From positions 1-64,000 of the forward strand of contig CATQHI010000014.1 in assembly GCA_958295895.1 (NCBI GenBank): DNA of 64,000 nt, in the 5' to 3' direction. The translations under genes and the position numbers were made by a program. The notes beneath the pieces are model-generated. The model ran no database searches. It was not told the DNA's origin and saw only the letters and a program-made list of their open reading frames with translations. Every line of letters starts with the position of its first letter. The stretch's first letter is position 1. Below are positions 28,087-37,534 of the stretch, in pieces. The stretch is from Saprospiraceae bacterium (lineage in GTDB: Bacteria; Bacteroidota; Bacteroidia; Chitinophagales; Saprospiraceae).

Positions 28087-30576
28087 ATGGCCAAAGCAAC
28101 AAAACCGTCGAAACAGCTCGGACTCCGCATGGGGCTGAGTGATGAGCGCATCCCGAAGCTGTTCGGGCTGCTGCTACTGTTTATCGCCGTCTACCTGACC
28201 GTGGCCTTCGTCAGCTACCTCTTTACCTGGAAGATCGACCAGGACCGGGTGCTGCGCTTCAGCTGGAAGCTGCTTTCCGAGGATGCTGCTACGGTCGATA
28301 ACTGGTTGGGCCGCCTCGGAGCCTTCCTGTCCAACTTCTTCATCTACTTCTGCTTCGGGGTGCCGAGCTTTCTGTTGGTGTACTTCGTGGCCCGGCTGGG
28401 ACTGAACCGACTGCGGCGGGCCTCGATTCGGCCCATGGCTAATCTATTTGTGAAGCTGATGCTGGCCACCATCGGCTTTTCGGTGTTGCTAAGTTTTGTG
28501 TTCGGTGGGCTGACGGACTTCCCCATCGGCGGCGGCATCGGTGACTACCTGGTCTCTCACCTGAGTGGAGTACTGGGGGGCTTCGGGGTGGTGCTGTTGC
28601 TGTTGCTATTGGTAGGACTGTACCTGATCTTCGAGGCGCGCATCGACTTTAACGGTTCGCCGGCGCAGATACGGGCCGATGTGGTGGACCACTTCAGTAT
28701 GCTGTTCCGGGGTAAGCGGCCGGCAAGAGTGGTAGCCGGCAGCCCTTCCACACGCGTTGCACCTGCGGCCGCGACAAATGGGACGTTGAGTCCCTCTACC
28801 GTACGCCGGGAGGGGAATGCGAGAATCCTGGCACCCGGGGGGGACGATTTTGAAGTAGAAGGACCGCGTACGCTTTCCGAACAGGGGGTGGAACAGCTCA
28901 AGGGTGACCAGATGGAAATGCCACTGGAGAGTGTGGGCGACCTGACCCTGGTGGCCCACGATCCGCTAGCCGTAGGAGCCGACAACCTAGTAGTGGCTGA
29001 CGGGGATACGGGCATCGACACGAGCCTGGCGGTGACGGAGGAGAATCAGCACCACACCGAGCCCTACGACCCTACGCTGGACCTGCCGGCCTACGAAAGC
29101 CCCCACCTGCAACTGCTCGACGAGCTGGACGTGGGCAAGCACGAGGTGGACCGCGCCGAGCTGGAGGCCAACAAGGACCAGATCATCGAAACCCTGCTCA
29201 ACTACAAGATCGAGATTACGAAGATCCGCGCCACGATCGGCCCCACCGTGACGCTCTACGAGATCGTGCCGGCCCCCGGCGTGCGGATTTCCAAGATCAA
29301 GAACCTGGAGGACGATATCGCCCTGTCGCTGGCCGCGCTGGGCATCCGCATCATCGCTCCCATCCCGGGGCGGGGTACGATCGGTATCGAGGTGCCCAAC
29401 AAGAACCCGCAGATGGTGAGCATGCGGGAGGTGCTGGAGAGCGAGAAATTCCGCACGGCGAAGATGGACCTACCGCTGGCCCTCGGTAAAACCATCAAGA
29501 ACGAGGTGCTGGTAGCCGACCTGGCCAAGATGCCCCACCTGCTGGTAGCCGGTGCAACCGGACAGGGCAAGTCGGTGGGCATCAACTCCATCATCATGTC
29601 GCTGCTGTACAAGAAGCACCCCTCGCAGGTGAAGCTGGTGATGATCGACCCCAAGAAGGTGGAGCTGTTCCCCTACGCCAAGCTAGAATCTCACTTTCTG
29701 GCCTTCCTGCCGGGGCAGACCGAGCCCATCACCACGGAGACCACCAAGGTGATCCACCTCCTCAACTCGCTCTGTATCGAGATGGACCAGCGCTACGACC
29801 TGCTCAAGAAGGCGGCGGCGCGTAACATCAAGGAGTACAACGAGAAGTTCGTGGCCCGCAGGCTCAATCCGGAGAAGGGGCACAAGTTCCTGCCCTTCAT
29901 CGTGCTGGTGATCGACGAGTTTGCCGACCTGATCATGACGGCGGGCAAGGAGGTGGAGATGCCGATCGCCCGCCTGGCGCAGCTTTCGCGGGCGGTGGGT
30001 ATTCACCTAGTGATCGCTACGCAGCGGCCCTCCGTGAACATCATCACCGGGGTGATCAAGGCCAACTTCCCGGCGCGGATCGCCTACAAGGTCACGGCCA
30101 AGGTGGACTCCCGTACCATCCTCGATTCCGGCGGGGCGGACCAGCTCATCGGCCGTGGTGATATGCTGCTGAGTAACGGCGGCGATGTAGTACGCTTACA
30201 GGGGGCCTTCGTAGATACCCCCGAGGTGGAGGAGGTCATCAACTTCATCGGTAACCAGCGGGGCTATGTGGAGCCCTACCTGCTTCCGGAGTACAACACG
30301 GACGAGGAAATGGCCGGCTCCGGTGCCCTAACCTACGCCGATCTGGACGATATGTTTGAGGATGCCAGCCGGCTCATCATCCAGCAGCAGCATGGGTCGA
30401 CCTCGATGATCCAGCGGCGGCTTAAGCTCGGCTATAATCGGGCCGGTCGAATCATGGACCAGATGGAGCAGCTCGGCATCGTGGGCCCTTCGCAGGGCTC
30501 GAAGCCGCGCGAGGTGCTGGTGTACGATGAGATGGAGCTGACGCGGTACATTGATGATTTACGGAATCGGGGGTAG
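28087..30576 (+). CDS. ftsK: DNA translocase FtsK/SpoIIIE
   Basis: N-terminal TM domain, LLVAGATGQGKSVGINSIIMSLL, FtsK gamma domain LIIQQQHGSTSMIQRRLKLGYNRAGRIMDQMEQLGIVGPSQGSKPREVL. Confidence 0.95.
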   Translation: MAKATKPSKQLGLRMGLSDERIPKLFGLLLLFIAVYLTVAFVSYLFTWKIDQDRVLRFSWKLLSEDAATVDNWLGRLGAFLSNFFIYFCFGVPSFLLVYFVARLGLNRLRRASIRPMANLFVKLMLATIGFSVLLSFVFGGLTDFPIGGGIGDYLVSHLSGVLGGFGVVLLLLLLVGLYLIFEARIDFNGSPAQIRADVVDHFSMLFRGKRPARVVAGSPSTRVAPAAATNGTLSPSTVRREGNARILAPGGDDFEVEGPRTLSEQGVEQLKGDQMEMPLESVGDLTLVAHDPLAVGADNLVVADGDTGIDTSLAVTEENQHHTEPYDPTLDLPAYESPHLQLLDELDVGKHEVDRAELEANKDQIIETLLNYKIEITKIRATIGPTVTLYEIVPAPGVRISKIKNLEDDIALSLAALGIRIIAPIPGRGTIGIEVPNKNPQMVSMREVLESEKFRTAKMDLPLALGKTIKNEVLVADLAKMPHLLVAGATGQGKSVGINSIIMSLLYKKHPSQVKLVMIDPKKVELFPYAKLESHFLAFLPGQTEPITTETTKVIHLLNSLCIEMDQRYDLLKKAAARNIKEYNEKFVARRLNPEKGHKFLPFIVLVIDEFADLIMTAGKEVEMPIARLAQLSRAVGIHLVIATQRPSVNIITGVIKANFPARIAYKVTAKVDSRTILDSGGADQLIGRGDMLLSNGGDVVRLQGAFVDTPEVEEVINFIGNQRGYVEPYLLPEYNTDEEMAGSGALTYADLDDMFEDASRLIIQQQHGSTSMIQRRLKLGYNRAGRIMDQMEQLGIVGPSQGSKPREVLVYDEMELTRYIDDLRNRG
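28756..28776 (-). repeat. Dispersed GC-rich repeat copy (FtsK linker)
   Basis: GTTGCACCTGCGGCCGCGACA; encodes VAPAAAT. Confidence 0.7.
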
Positions 30577-30601
30577 GTAGACTTTCTAGATTCGTATCTG
30601 T

Positions 30602-31324
30602 TTACATACCCTTAAGTAGACTTATTAACAGCTTTTGATTTATGAGGTCTTCCGCAGACGATGCTATCGGATATAGCTTCTTGAGCCGCCTCATCTGAAC
30701 TGCGTTGGCAACTGGTACGCCAACTTGGGAGCCATAGGGTTGAACACCATAGTCAGCAACACAAATACGATCTATCAGCATTTTCAAGGGCACATCGCCC
30801 GGAAGCTGCCCGCTTGAGGTAGCTATTCGAATCACTGATAGGTAATGTTTCATCGTCTCAACGTCGCTGTGCTGGATGACTAGCCACATCACGTGAGCTA
30901 AATCTTCACCCACAAGATCTACTCCAATATATCGTTCATAGCGGACGAATAGGCTATCAATTTTTTCCAGATTTTTTCGGTCAATAGAACTCTGTTTTGT
31001 AGCGTCGTATACTGTTTCCCCCCTAAATTGCTCGTCAGCTTCGGAGATAGCTAGTAACTGACGCTGTAAATTGGAATAGCTTGCAATACGAGCTGCTCGC
31101 TCGTTGCCTTGATCAGCAGCTTGATGCGGAGGTTCAGTTTTGGAGTTGAAAATCGCGTTGAATTTCTCGGGACCAATGTATTCTCTCCACCTTATCCCTG
31201 TAGGATTGGTTTTAGCGTAGGATAGAAGCTTATCGAACCCAACTGGATTAAGGTTACGACTCTCCTGCAGAAAGTTTACTACCTGTTCTTTTGGCAACTC
31301 AAGTATTGTATATGCTATCGCCAT
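30602..31324 (-). CDS. DUF6624-like hypothetical protein
   Basis: IDRKNLEKIDSLFVRYERYIGVDLVGEDLAHVMWLVIQHSDVETMKHYLSVIRIA, resembling DUF6624; AT-richer than surroundings. Confidence 0.55.
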   Translation of the reverse strand: MAIAYTILELPKEQVVNFLQESRNLNPVGFDKLLSYAKTNPTGIRWREYIGPEKFNAIFNSKTEPPHQAADQGNERAARIASYSNLQRQLLAISEADEQFRGETVYDATKQSSIDRKNLEKIDSLFVRYERYIGVDLVGEDLAHVMWLVIQHSDVETMKHYLSVIRIATSSGQLPGDVPLKMLIDRICVADYGVQPYGSQVGVPVANAVQMRRLKKLYPIASSAEDLINQKLLISLLKGM

Positions 31325-31347
31325 GTTCCAATAATTTACGTAGTTAG

Positions 31348-31548
31348 CTACTCCCCCTCATGAAGGTCAATATTTTCCCAAGTTTCTTCGATTATTCTCT
31401 TGGCTAACAAGTAGTCCGCTTCATCTACATTGGTAGACTGTTCGGGCACCGTATCGATAAACTGTGCATTTGCTACAAGAGACATACTCAATAAGGCAAT
31501 AAAGCTTAGAATTTTCATTAGTGTAGTTGAGTTAATTTTGAAAAGCAC
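31348..31548 (-). CDS. Small secreted hypothetical protein
   Basis: Signal peptide MKILSFIALLSMSLVANAQFIDTVPEQS. Confidence 0.45.
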   Translation of the reverse strand: MLFKINSTTLMKILSFIALLSMSLVANAQFIDTVPEQSTNVDEADYLLAKRIIEETWENIDLHEGE

Positions 31549-31589
31549 CCCGTTTACTATGTTCGTGTTCGCCCTACACTGCTAGATAA

Positions 31590-32462
31590 GAGCTTGTTTG
31601 GGAATTTTTGCGTCTTGACAAAAGTGGTTGTTGGCCTGTTTAAAGGGTGACTAAACCGAGTAAAACATGCAAAGGCGATACACCCCGCTAACCAACAACC
31701 AATGGAAAGTTATAAAGCAATTCTTAAACTGGAAAAGAAAACGCAAATTATCTTTGCGCCGCGTCTTCGATGCCATCCTTTACCTCACCCGTACGGGTTG
31801 CCAATGGCGCAATTTGTCTCAGACTAGATTTCCTGCCTGGAACGCGGTATACTACTACTTTCGGCCGTGGTCGCTGAATGGCACGTTGGCTGAAATCAAC
31901 CTAGCGTTGAATCAGCTAGAACGCGGTATTTTAGGTCGCAACCCCTTGCCTAGCCTGGCTTTGGTCGATTCCCAGAGCATCAAACTCGCTCCCATGATCT
32001 ATGAGCACCGAGGGGTGGACGGTAACAAAAAGGTCAATGGGCGAAAGTGACACCTATTTAACGGACGTGTTGGGTCGGATCTATGGGGTCCACCTTCACG
32101 CAGCCAATCGCCACGACAGCCCCCAGGGAGTGCATCTACTCAGGGGCCTAAAGGACAAGATTTCAACCCTGGAGAAGGTTCTTGCCGATAAGACGTATCG
32201 CGGCACGTTTGCCGAGGCAACCCGCGCCCTAGGCCTTGAATTTGAGGTTCCTGAACGGGCCGAAGAGCAGGTAGGGTTGGTGGTTGAAAAGAAGCGCTGG
32301 GTGGTCGAGAGATCGTTTGCCTGGATGAATTCCTATCGCCGGGTGGCGATGGATTGGGAGCATACGGTACAAAGTTCGGCTGCATTCATCCTCCTAGCCA
32401 ACATCAGCATGGTAATTGAGAAGATAGGAGATTGTGGCCAAATTAAATTCCCAAACATGCTC
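31590..32462 (+). mobile_element. IS5-family (IS427-type) insertion sequence; two-frame transposase (31667-32050 and 32001-32465)
   Basis: MQRRYTPLTNNQWKVIKQFLNWKRKRKLSLRRVFDAILYLTRTGCQWRNL plus overlapping -1-frame ORF with ADKTYRGTFAEA..VVERSFAWMNSYRRVAMDWE. Terminal IRs GAGCTTGTTTGGGAATTT / GAGCATGTTTGGGAATTT(rc), flanked by TAA direct repeats. Confidence 0.9.
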
Positions 32463-32777
32463 TAAACGCCCGCTGTGAGGGTGTGCATTAGGGCTCAGTG
32501 AGCGGGTCAGTCGTACCTTTTGGGTGACGACACTCAGCAGAATGACCTCACCGCTCACCCACCAAGTTAGGGTAAAGTACCCGAATCTTTTCGGCCCATG
32601 GCTAGACACCCTCCGATAAATTGTACGCTGCATTCTGATCGCCCGGACGACTAACCTAGCCCGATTGAAAGACCATGTAGCCGGGGTGCTCGATACCTTG
32701 AATGCGTAGCGTACCAAGCCGCAAAGTCACTACAGATAGCTGACAGCTTCTTCGCCGCCAAGTAGGCTGAGTTCCAA

Positions 32778-33104
32778 ATGTGGGAACTTTCCCATATCTT
32801 TAGCGTTGTGCGAATAATCGCAAAGCGGACGTTGCGGGAGTTTTGGATAAAACATCCGCAAGCCGAAGAGCCTTTGAAGACGTGGTATGATGTAGCTAGT
32901 GGCGCTGACTGGAGTTCTCCGAACGACATCAAGTTTCAGTATGCGCATGCAAGTATCTTACCAGAAAATCAAGTAGTTTTCAATATTAAGGGGAACAACT
33001 ACCGCTTGGTTACCTGGATCAATTACCAGAAGCAACTGGTCTTCATCAAGTTTATCGGCACCCACGCGGAATACAACAAGATCGATGCCACAACTTATAA
33101 ATAG
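32778..33104 (+). CDS. higB: HigB-like (RelE superfamily) toxin
   Basis: RIIAKRTLREFWIKHPQAEEPLKTWYDVASGADW...FNIKGNNYRLVTWINYQKQLVFIKFIGTHAEYNKID. Confidence 0.9.
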   Translation: MWELSHIFSVVRIIAKRTLREFWIKHPQAEEPLKTWYDVASGADWSSPNDIKFQYAHASILPENQVVFNIKGNNYRLVTWINYQKQLVFIKFIGTHAEYNKIDATTYK

Positions 33105-33111
33105 TCTACCC

Positions 33112-33519
33112 ATGAATATCAAACCGATCAGGGATGAGGCTGATTACGAAATGGCTTTAGCTCGATTGAATGAGATCTTTCAGGCTTCAGCGGGGACGAC
33201 AGAAAGCGACGAGGCAGATGTCCTGGTAACGCTTATCAAACATTACGAATCAGCGGTCCATCCCATCGAAGCTCCAGACCCCATTGCGGCAATCCGTATC
33301 CGGATGGAAGAAAAGGGGTTGAGAAACACCGACCTAGTACCCGCTATAGGGTCCAAAAGTCGGGTGACGGAGGTGCTAAAAAAGCGCCGCCCGTTGACGG
33401 TACCGATGATTCACGCGCTCAGTAAACAATTGGATCTTTCTGCGGGCACGCTGGTTCAGCCTTATGCTCTTCGTCCTTATCCTCAAACCCGCAAAGGCTC
33501 TAAACCGGTGGAAGCATAG
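33112..33519 (+). CDS. higA: HigA-like antitoxin (HTH)
   Basis: MNIKPIRDEADYEMALARLNEIF...IAAIRIRMEEKGLRNTDLVPAIGSKSRVTEVLKKRRPLTVPMIHALSKQL; directly follows the toxin. Confidence 0.9.
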   Translation: MNIKPIRDEADYEMALARLNEIFQASAGTTESDEADVLVTLIKHYESAVHPIEAPDPIAAIRIRMEEKGLRNTDLVPAIGSKSRVTEVLKKRRPLTVPMIHALSKQLDLSAGTLVQPYALRPYPQTRKGSKPVEA

Positions 33520-33545
33520 GCGCGTCTGTGGCTCAAAGTGGAATC

Positions 33546-33570
33546 AGGGCGGGGCCGCGGGTACAAGGCC
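33546..33570 (+). repeat. Dispersed GC-rich repeat copy (between higA and res)
   Basis: AGGGCGGGGCCGCGGGTACAAGG. Confidence 0.7.
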
Positions 33571-33637
33571 TGCTTGTCTGGCAACTGGTGACCAGTAATT
33601 ACCTTGGAGGTTCACCTCGCCTACCTCACCTCCCCCA

Positions 33638-36349
33638 GTGCCCAACAACAAACCCTTCCAGCTCCGCCCCCCCACCCAGCGGTGGGCGCCCTCCCAGTCG
33701 CAGCTCGATGCCTTCGCCGACGCCCACGAGAAGCTACTGCCCCCGCTGGTGCACCGCGTGCGCCAGTTGGTGTACGAATGGCGCGAGGGCGGCTACCAGG
33801 GGGCTTCCGCTACGACGCGGCAGCTGCTCGAACACTGGTTCGCCACTGAGCATCCCCTCCCCGGTGGCGAGGGGGCCTTCCAGTTTTACTTCGCCCAGCG
33901 CGAGGCCGTCGAATCGGTCATCTATCTCTATGAGGTAGCGCGTTACCGCGACCGCCACGATATGCTGCGGCTCGACGCGACCGAACGCGTCAGCCTGGGC
34001 ATGTTCCCCGAGCGGTGGGCCCGCTATGTGATCAAGATGGCCACCGGTACCGGTAAAACCAAGGTGCTCGGTCTCATTCTTTGCTGGAGCTACTTCCACA
34101 AGCTCTACGAAGCGGACAGCCCCCTGTCGCGCAACTTCCTGCTCATCGCCCCCAACCTCATCGTCCTAAACCGACTGCGCAAGGACTTCGAGGGGCTCAA
34201 GTACTTTTTCGAAGATCCCTTCCTGCCCGAGAACGGCTGGCGGGACCGCAACTGGACGCAGGACTTCCAGCCCACCCTCCACATTCAGGACGAGCTGCGC
34301 ACCATCAGTCCCCACGGCAACATCTTCCTGACCAACGTGCACCGCATCTTCCTCACCGAGGCGTCCGAACCCACGCTGGAGGAATACTTCCTGGGCGGCC
34401 GGGCCCGCGCCGACGCCGATACCGGCCGCGGGCTCGACCTCGGCAAGGTATTACGCAGCGACGCCATCAACGACCTGGTCGTGCTCAACGACGAGGCCCA
34501 CCACATCCACGATGAGAAGCTCGCCTGGTTCCAGGCCATCGAGGACATTCATAACAGCCTACTGCAAAAGACCGGCCGGGGGCTGGTACTGCAGTGCGAC
34601 GTCACGGCCACACCCAAGCAGAACAACGGCAGCATCTTCGTCCAGACCATTGCCGACTATCCGCTGGTAGAGGCCATCCGCCACAACGTGGTCAAAATCC
34701 CCGTGCTGCCCGACCGCGAGAGCCGCCTGAAGGTGGTGGAAAAAGACTCCGCCGACTTCGTCGAGCGCTACCGCGATCACCTTAACCTCGGCTACATCGA
34801 GTGGGAACGGCAGTACGAGGCACTGAAGGGTGTGCGTACCCCGCTGCTGTTCATTATGACCGAGGGCACTAAGGATGCCGATGCGGCGGCCGAGTACCTG
34901 GAGCAAAACTTCCCCCTCCTCCGTAACCGCGTGCTCAGTATCCACACCAACCGGAAGGGCGAGATCAAGGAGACGGCCAGCAGCAAGAAAGCGCAGGAAG
35001 AACTCGACCGCCTGCGCCGGGCCGCCGACGAGGTCGATGCGCCCCACTCCCCCTACCGCGCCATCACCTCCGTCCTCATGCTGCGCGAGGGCTGGGACGT
35101 GCGTAACGTCACCACCATCGTGGGTCTGCGCCCCTTTAGTGCCAAGTCCAATATCCTACCCGAGCAGGCCATCGGCCGGGGCCTACGCAAGATGTTCCCC
35201 CTGGACGTAGAGGAAAGCCTGGTCGTAGTCGGTACCGCCGCCTTCGTCAATTTCATCGAGGAGCTCGCCGACCAGGGCGTCGAGTTTAAGTACGCCCCCA
35301 TGGGGCAGGCCACGGGCCGGGCCAAAAACCCCCTCATCGTCGAGATCGACACCAACAAGTCCGAGACGGAGCTCGACGCACTCGATATCCCCCTACCCGT
35401 GCTCCGGCCCCGCATCATCCGCGACTACAACCGCCTGGACCGCATCGACATCAGCGACCTGAAGCACCCCATCGCCCAGCTACAGGACTTCCCCGGCGAT
35501 ACTAAGGAGATCGTGTTCAACAACATCCACGGTGAGTTCGATCACCTGACGGAGGTCAACGAGTTTACCCCCGACTGGCGCAACGTGCTGAGCTTCTACA
35601 CCGACGGCATCATGAAGAGCAACCGCCTGTTTCAGGGCTTCGACGTGCTCTACCCCCTCGTGGAGGAGTTCGTGGTCGATCGCCTGTTCGGTCGCTCCGT
35701 CGACCCGGCCAACGAGACCGTACTCAAAAACCTCAGCACGGCCGGCGTCCGCAAGATTCTCTATGAGGTGTTCAACCGCGCCATTGCCCGGCTGACCATC
35801 CACGACACCAAAACCACCGAGCTGATCGGCTTCCGTAGTTTGCGCGAGGCGCGGCCCAGTCCGAAGACGGAGCAGCCCTACATCAAGGCCAAAAAGTCGG
35901 TCTTCAATCTCATCCTTGGCGACAACGATATGGAGCGCGCCTTTGCCGGCAAGTGCGAGTCGCAGTTCCGTGACGTAGTCGCCTTCGCCAAGAATACCGA
36001 GGGCGAGGGGGGCGTCCGCTTCCACATCGAGTACCAGAACGCGCAGGGTAGCATCAGCCAGTTTTACCCTGACTTTTTCGTACGTACTAGCGATGGCACC
36101 ATCCACGTGGTAGAGACTAAGGGCCGCGAGGACAAAAACGATCGCCGCAAGATCGCCCGCCTCGTCCGCTGGGTACGCGACGTCAATGCCCTACAGGACC
36201 GGCACCGCTACGCCCCGCTCTACGTGACCTGGGAGGACTGGGTGCAGCACGGCGACAGTGCACGCAGTTTTGCGGACCTGGTGGCGCTGTACGAAGCCGA
36301 TACGCTTGCCGTTGAGCGACAGGTGGGCGGGGGCGCGGGTGCAAGGTGA
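33638..36349 (+). CDS. Type III restriction-modification-like Res subunit (DEAD/DEAH helicase-endonuclease)
   Basis: KMATGTGKTKVLGLILCW, VLNDEAHHIHDEK, REGWDVRNVTTIVGLRPFSAKSNILPEQAIGRGLRKMF, C-terminal YPDFFVRTSDGTIHVVETKG nuclease-like motif. GTG start; final residues VGGGAGAR encoded by the dispersed repeat. Confidence 0.88.
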   Translation: MPNNKPFQLRPPTQRWAPSQSQLDAFADAHEKLLPPLVHRVRQLVYEWREGGYQGASATTRQLLEHWFATEHPLPGGEGAFQFYFAQREAVESVIYLYEVARYRDRHDMLRLDATERVSLGMFPERWARYVIKMATGTGKTKVLGLILCWSYFHKLYEADSPLSRNFLLIAPNLIVLNRLRKDFEGLKYFFEDPFLPENGWRDRNWTQDFQPTLHIQDELRTISPHGNIFLTNVHRIFLTEASEPTLEEYFLGGRARADADTGRGLDLGKVLRSDAINDLVVLNDEAHHIHDEKLAWFQAIEDIHNSLLQKTGRGLVLQCDVTATPKQNNGSIFVQTIADYPLVEAIRHNVVKIPVLPDRESRLKVVEKDSADFVERYRDHLNLGYIEWERQYEALKGVRTPLLFIMTEGTKDADAAAEYLEQNFPLLRNRVLSIHTNRKGEIKETASSKKAQEELDRLRRAADEVDAPHSPYRAITSVLMLREGWDVRNVTTIVGLRPFSAKSNILPEQAIGRGLRKMFPLDVEESLVVVGTAAFVNFIEELADQGVEFKYAPMGQATGRAKNPLIVEIDTNKSETELDALDIPLPVLRPRIIRDYNRLDRIDISDLKHPIAQLQDFPGDTKEIVFNNIHGEFDHLTEVNEFTPDWRNVLSFYTDGIMKSNRLFQGFDVLYPLVEEFVVDRLFGRSVDPANETVLKNLSTAGVRKILYEVFNRAIARLTIHDTKTTELIGFRSLREARPSPKTEQPYIKAKKSVFNLILGDNDMERAFAGKCESQFRDVVAFAKNTEGEGGVRFHIEYQNAQGSISQFYPDFFVRTSDGTIHVVETKGREDKNDRRKIARLVRWVRDVNALQDRHRYAPLYVTWEDWVQHGDSARSFADLVALYEADTLAVERQVGGGAGAR
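36323..36346 (+). repeat. Dispersed GC-rich repeat copy forming the Res C-terminus
   Basis: GTGGGCGGGGGCGCGGGTGCAAGG then TGA; encodes VGGGAGAR-stop. Confidence 0.8.
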
Positions 36350-36463
36350 ACGTGGAGTCGGCCTGCGACCCACTAAACGCAAACCATTTTGTGCACTTTA
36401 ACCTTATATTTGCACCTTACGAAGCGAGTGCTCCGTTACTAAATTAGTATTTACAGCCCAACT

Positions 36464-36985
36464 ATGTTAGTCCTTCCACGTCAGCCTCTTGATCGATCCT
36501 CCGGTCTACTCGACCTTGGCCGGGGGGGAAATTCTGTGTTCGGACCTGCAGCCTTTAGCCGCACCTTGCTGGGGTTTGTTGTAGCTATATTATTGATGAT
36601 TTTTCTGTTACTAATATGGCCAATTCTATATTTTTCTCTGCGTCGGATGACAAAAAACTTGACTATATTTCCATCTTACTATGAGGATAATAGTACGGTC
36701 GGTCAAATTACTCCAAGCGTTTACGCAGCGATGCGTAAACATAGGGACAAAGTAGCAAAAATTAAGGCCGGCTTCTCTGATACTAACGGGGCAACCCAAC
36801 TTCCTACCCCTTACCTAAGAAACACCCTGCTGACGTTGCTCCGCGTATGCAATGAGCAAATTTACCGTATTGACACTATTTTAGCCAGATTAGATCAGGG
36901 GCGGGGTGACATCGCCGGATTCAAATCAATCTCACAAGACACTTTGTGGGCTAATCGGCCCAAAGCTTACGCTTATCGCCTGTAA
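36464..36985 (+). CDS. Unknown protein with one strong TM segment, between res and mod
   Basis: FVVAILLMIFLLLIWPILYFSLRRM followed by a soluble domain; AT-rich; stop overlaps the next ATG (TAATG). Confidence 0.7.
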   Translation: MLVLPRQPLDRSSGLLDLGRGGNSVFGPAAFSRTLLGFVVAILLMIFLLLIWPILYFSLRRMTKNLTIFPSYYEDNSTVGQITPSVYAAMRKHRDKVAKIKAGFSDTNGATQLPTPYLRNTLLTLLRVCNEQIYRIDTILARLDQGRGDIAGFKSISQDTLWANRPKAYAYRL

Positions 36986-37503
36986 TGTTTGATTCAGTGT
37001 ATCCTGTAGTGAAGGTAACTGCAAACAGTGCTTTCCCGGGCGAAGATCATATAGCGCAGACAACCTACAGATTCGACACGTCGGAGGGGGTCCGTTATTT
37101 GATATACGTCACTGAATATCCACACAAATTTCATACAATAGATTTTTGCAGAAATAGTCAAAAACGAGCACGTAACCGCTTTACTGAATTAACTAGCAAT
37201 TACGACTCAATAAAAATTCTGAGTACAGTAACAAGACTAATGCTGCAATTGTTAGAAAAAGGCAAGGGAGATTATGTTTCTTTTGGCTTTGTTGGAGCGG
37301 TAATGCCCGATGAGGAGACAAAAATTGGCTCCAAGCGCTTCAAATTGTACCGTAGGATTATGGGAGCTCTCATATCACCTGCAGTATACGAGCACTTGCA
37401 GGATCCATACTCCAGTGGGTATGTACTTATACCCAATGGGGCTGATAGAGAGAATGTGGTCCATACCGCAAAACTTGTTTTTGGCAAGGATGACGGTCCG
37501 TAA
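36985..37503 (+). CDS. Unknown soluble protein, translationally coupled to the preceding membrane protein
   Basis: MFDSVYPVVKVTANSAFPGEDHIAQTTYRFDTSEGVRYLIYVTEYPHKFHTIDFCRNSQKRARNRF...; no family recognised. Confidence 0.7.
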   Translation: MFDSVYPVVKVTANSAFPGEDHIAQTTYRFDTSEGVRYLIYVTEYPHKFHTIDFCRNSQKRARNRFTELTSNYDSIKILSTVTRLMLQLLEKGKGDYVSFGFVGAVMPDEETKIGSKRFKLYRRIMGALISPAVYEHLQDPYSSGYVLIPNGADRENVVHTAKLVFGKDDGP

Positions 37504-37534
37504 CCATGAAGCACACCTTTTGGAGAATCCTTCA

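Noticed and set aside
32394-32948. Minus-strand ORFs between the IS and higB
   Set aside because: Overlap the IS end and are antisense to the HigB-like toxin; no recognisable domain.
36387-36412. Bacteroidota-type promoter (TTTTG ... TATATTTG) upstream of the 36464 ORF
   Set aside because: The -7-like TATATTTG is present but spacing to the TTG element is too short; not reported as a feature.
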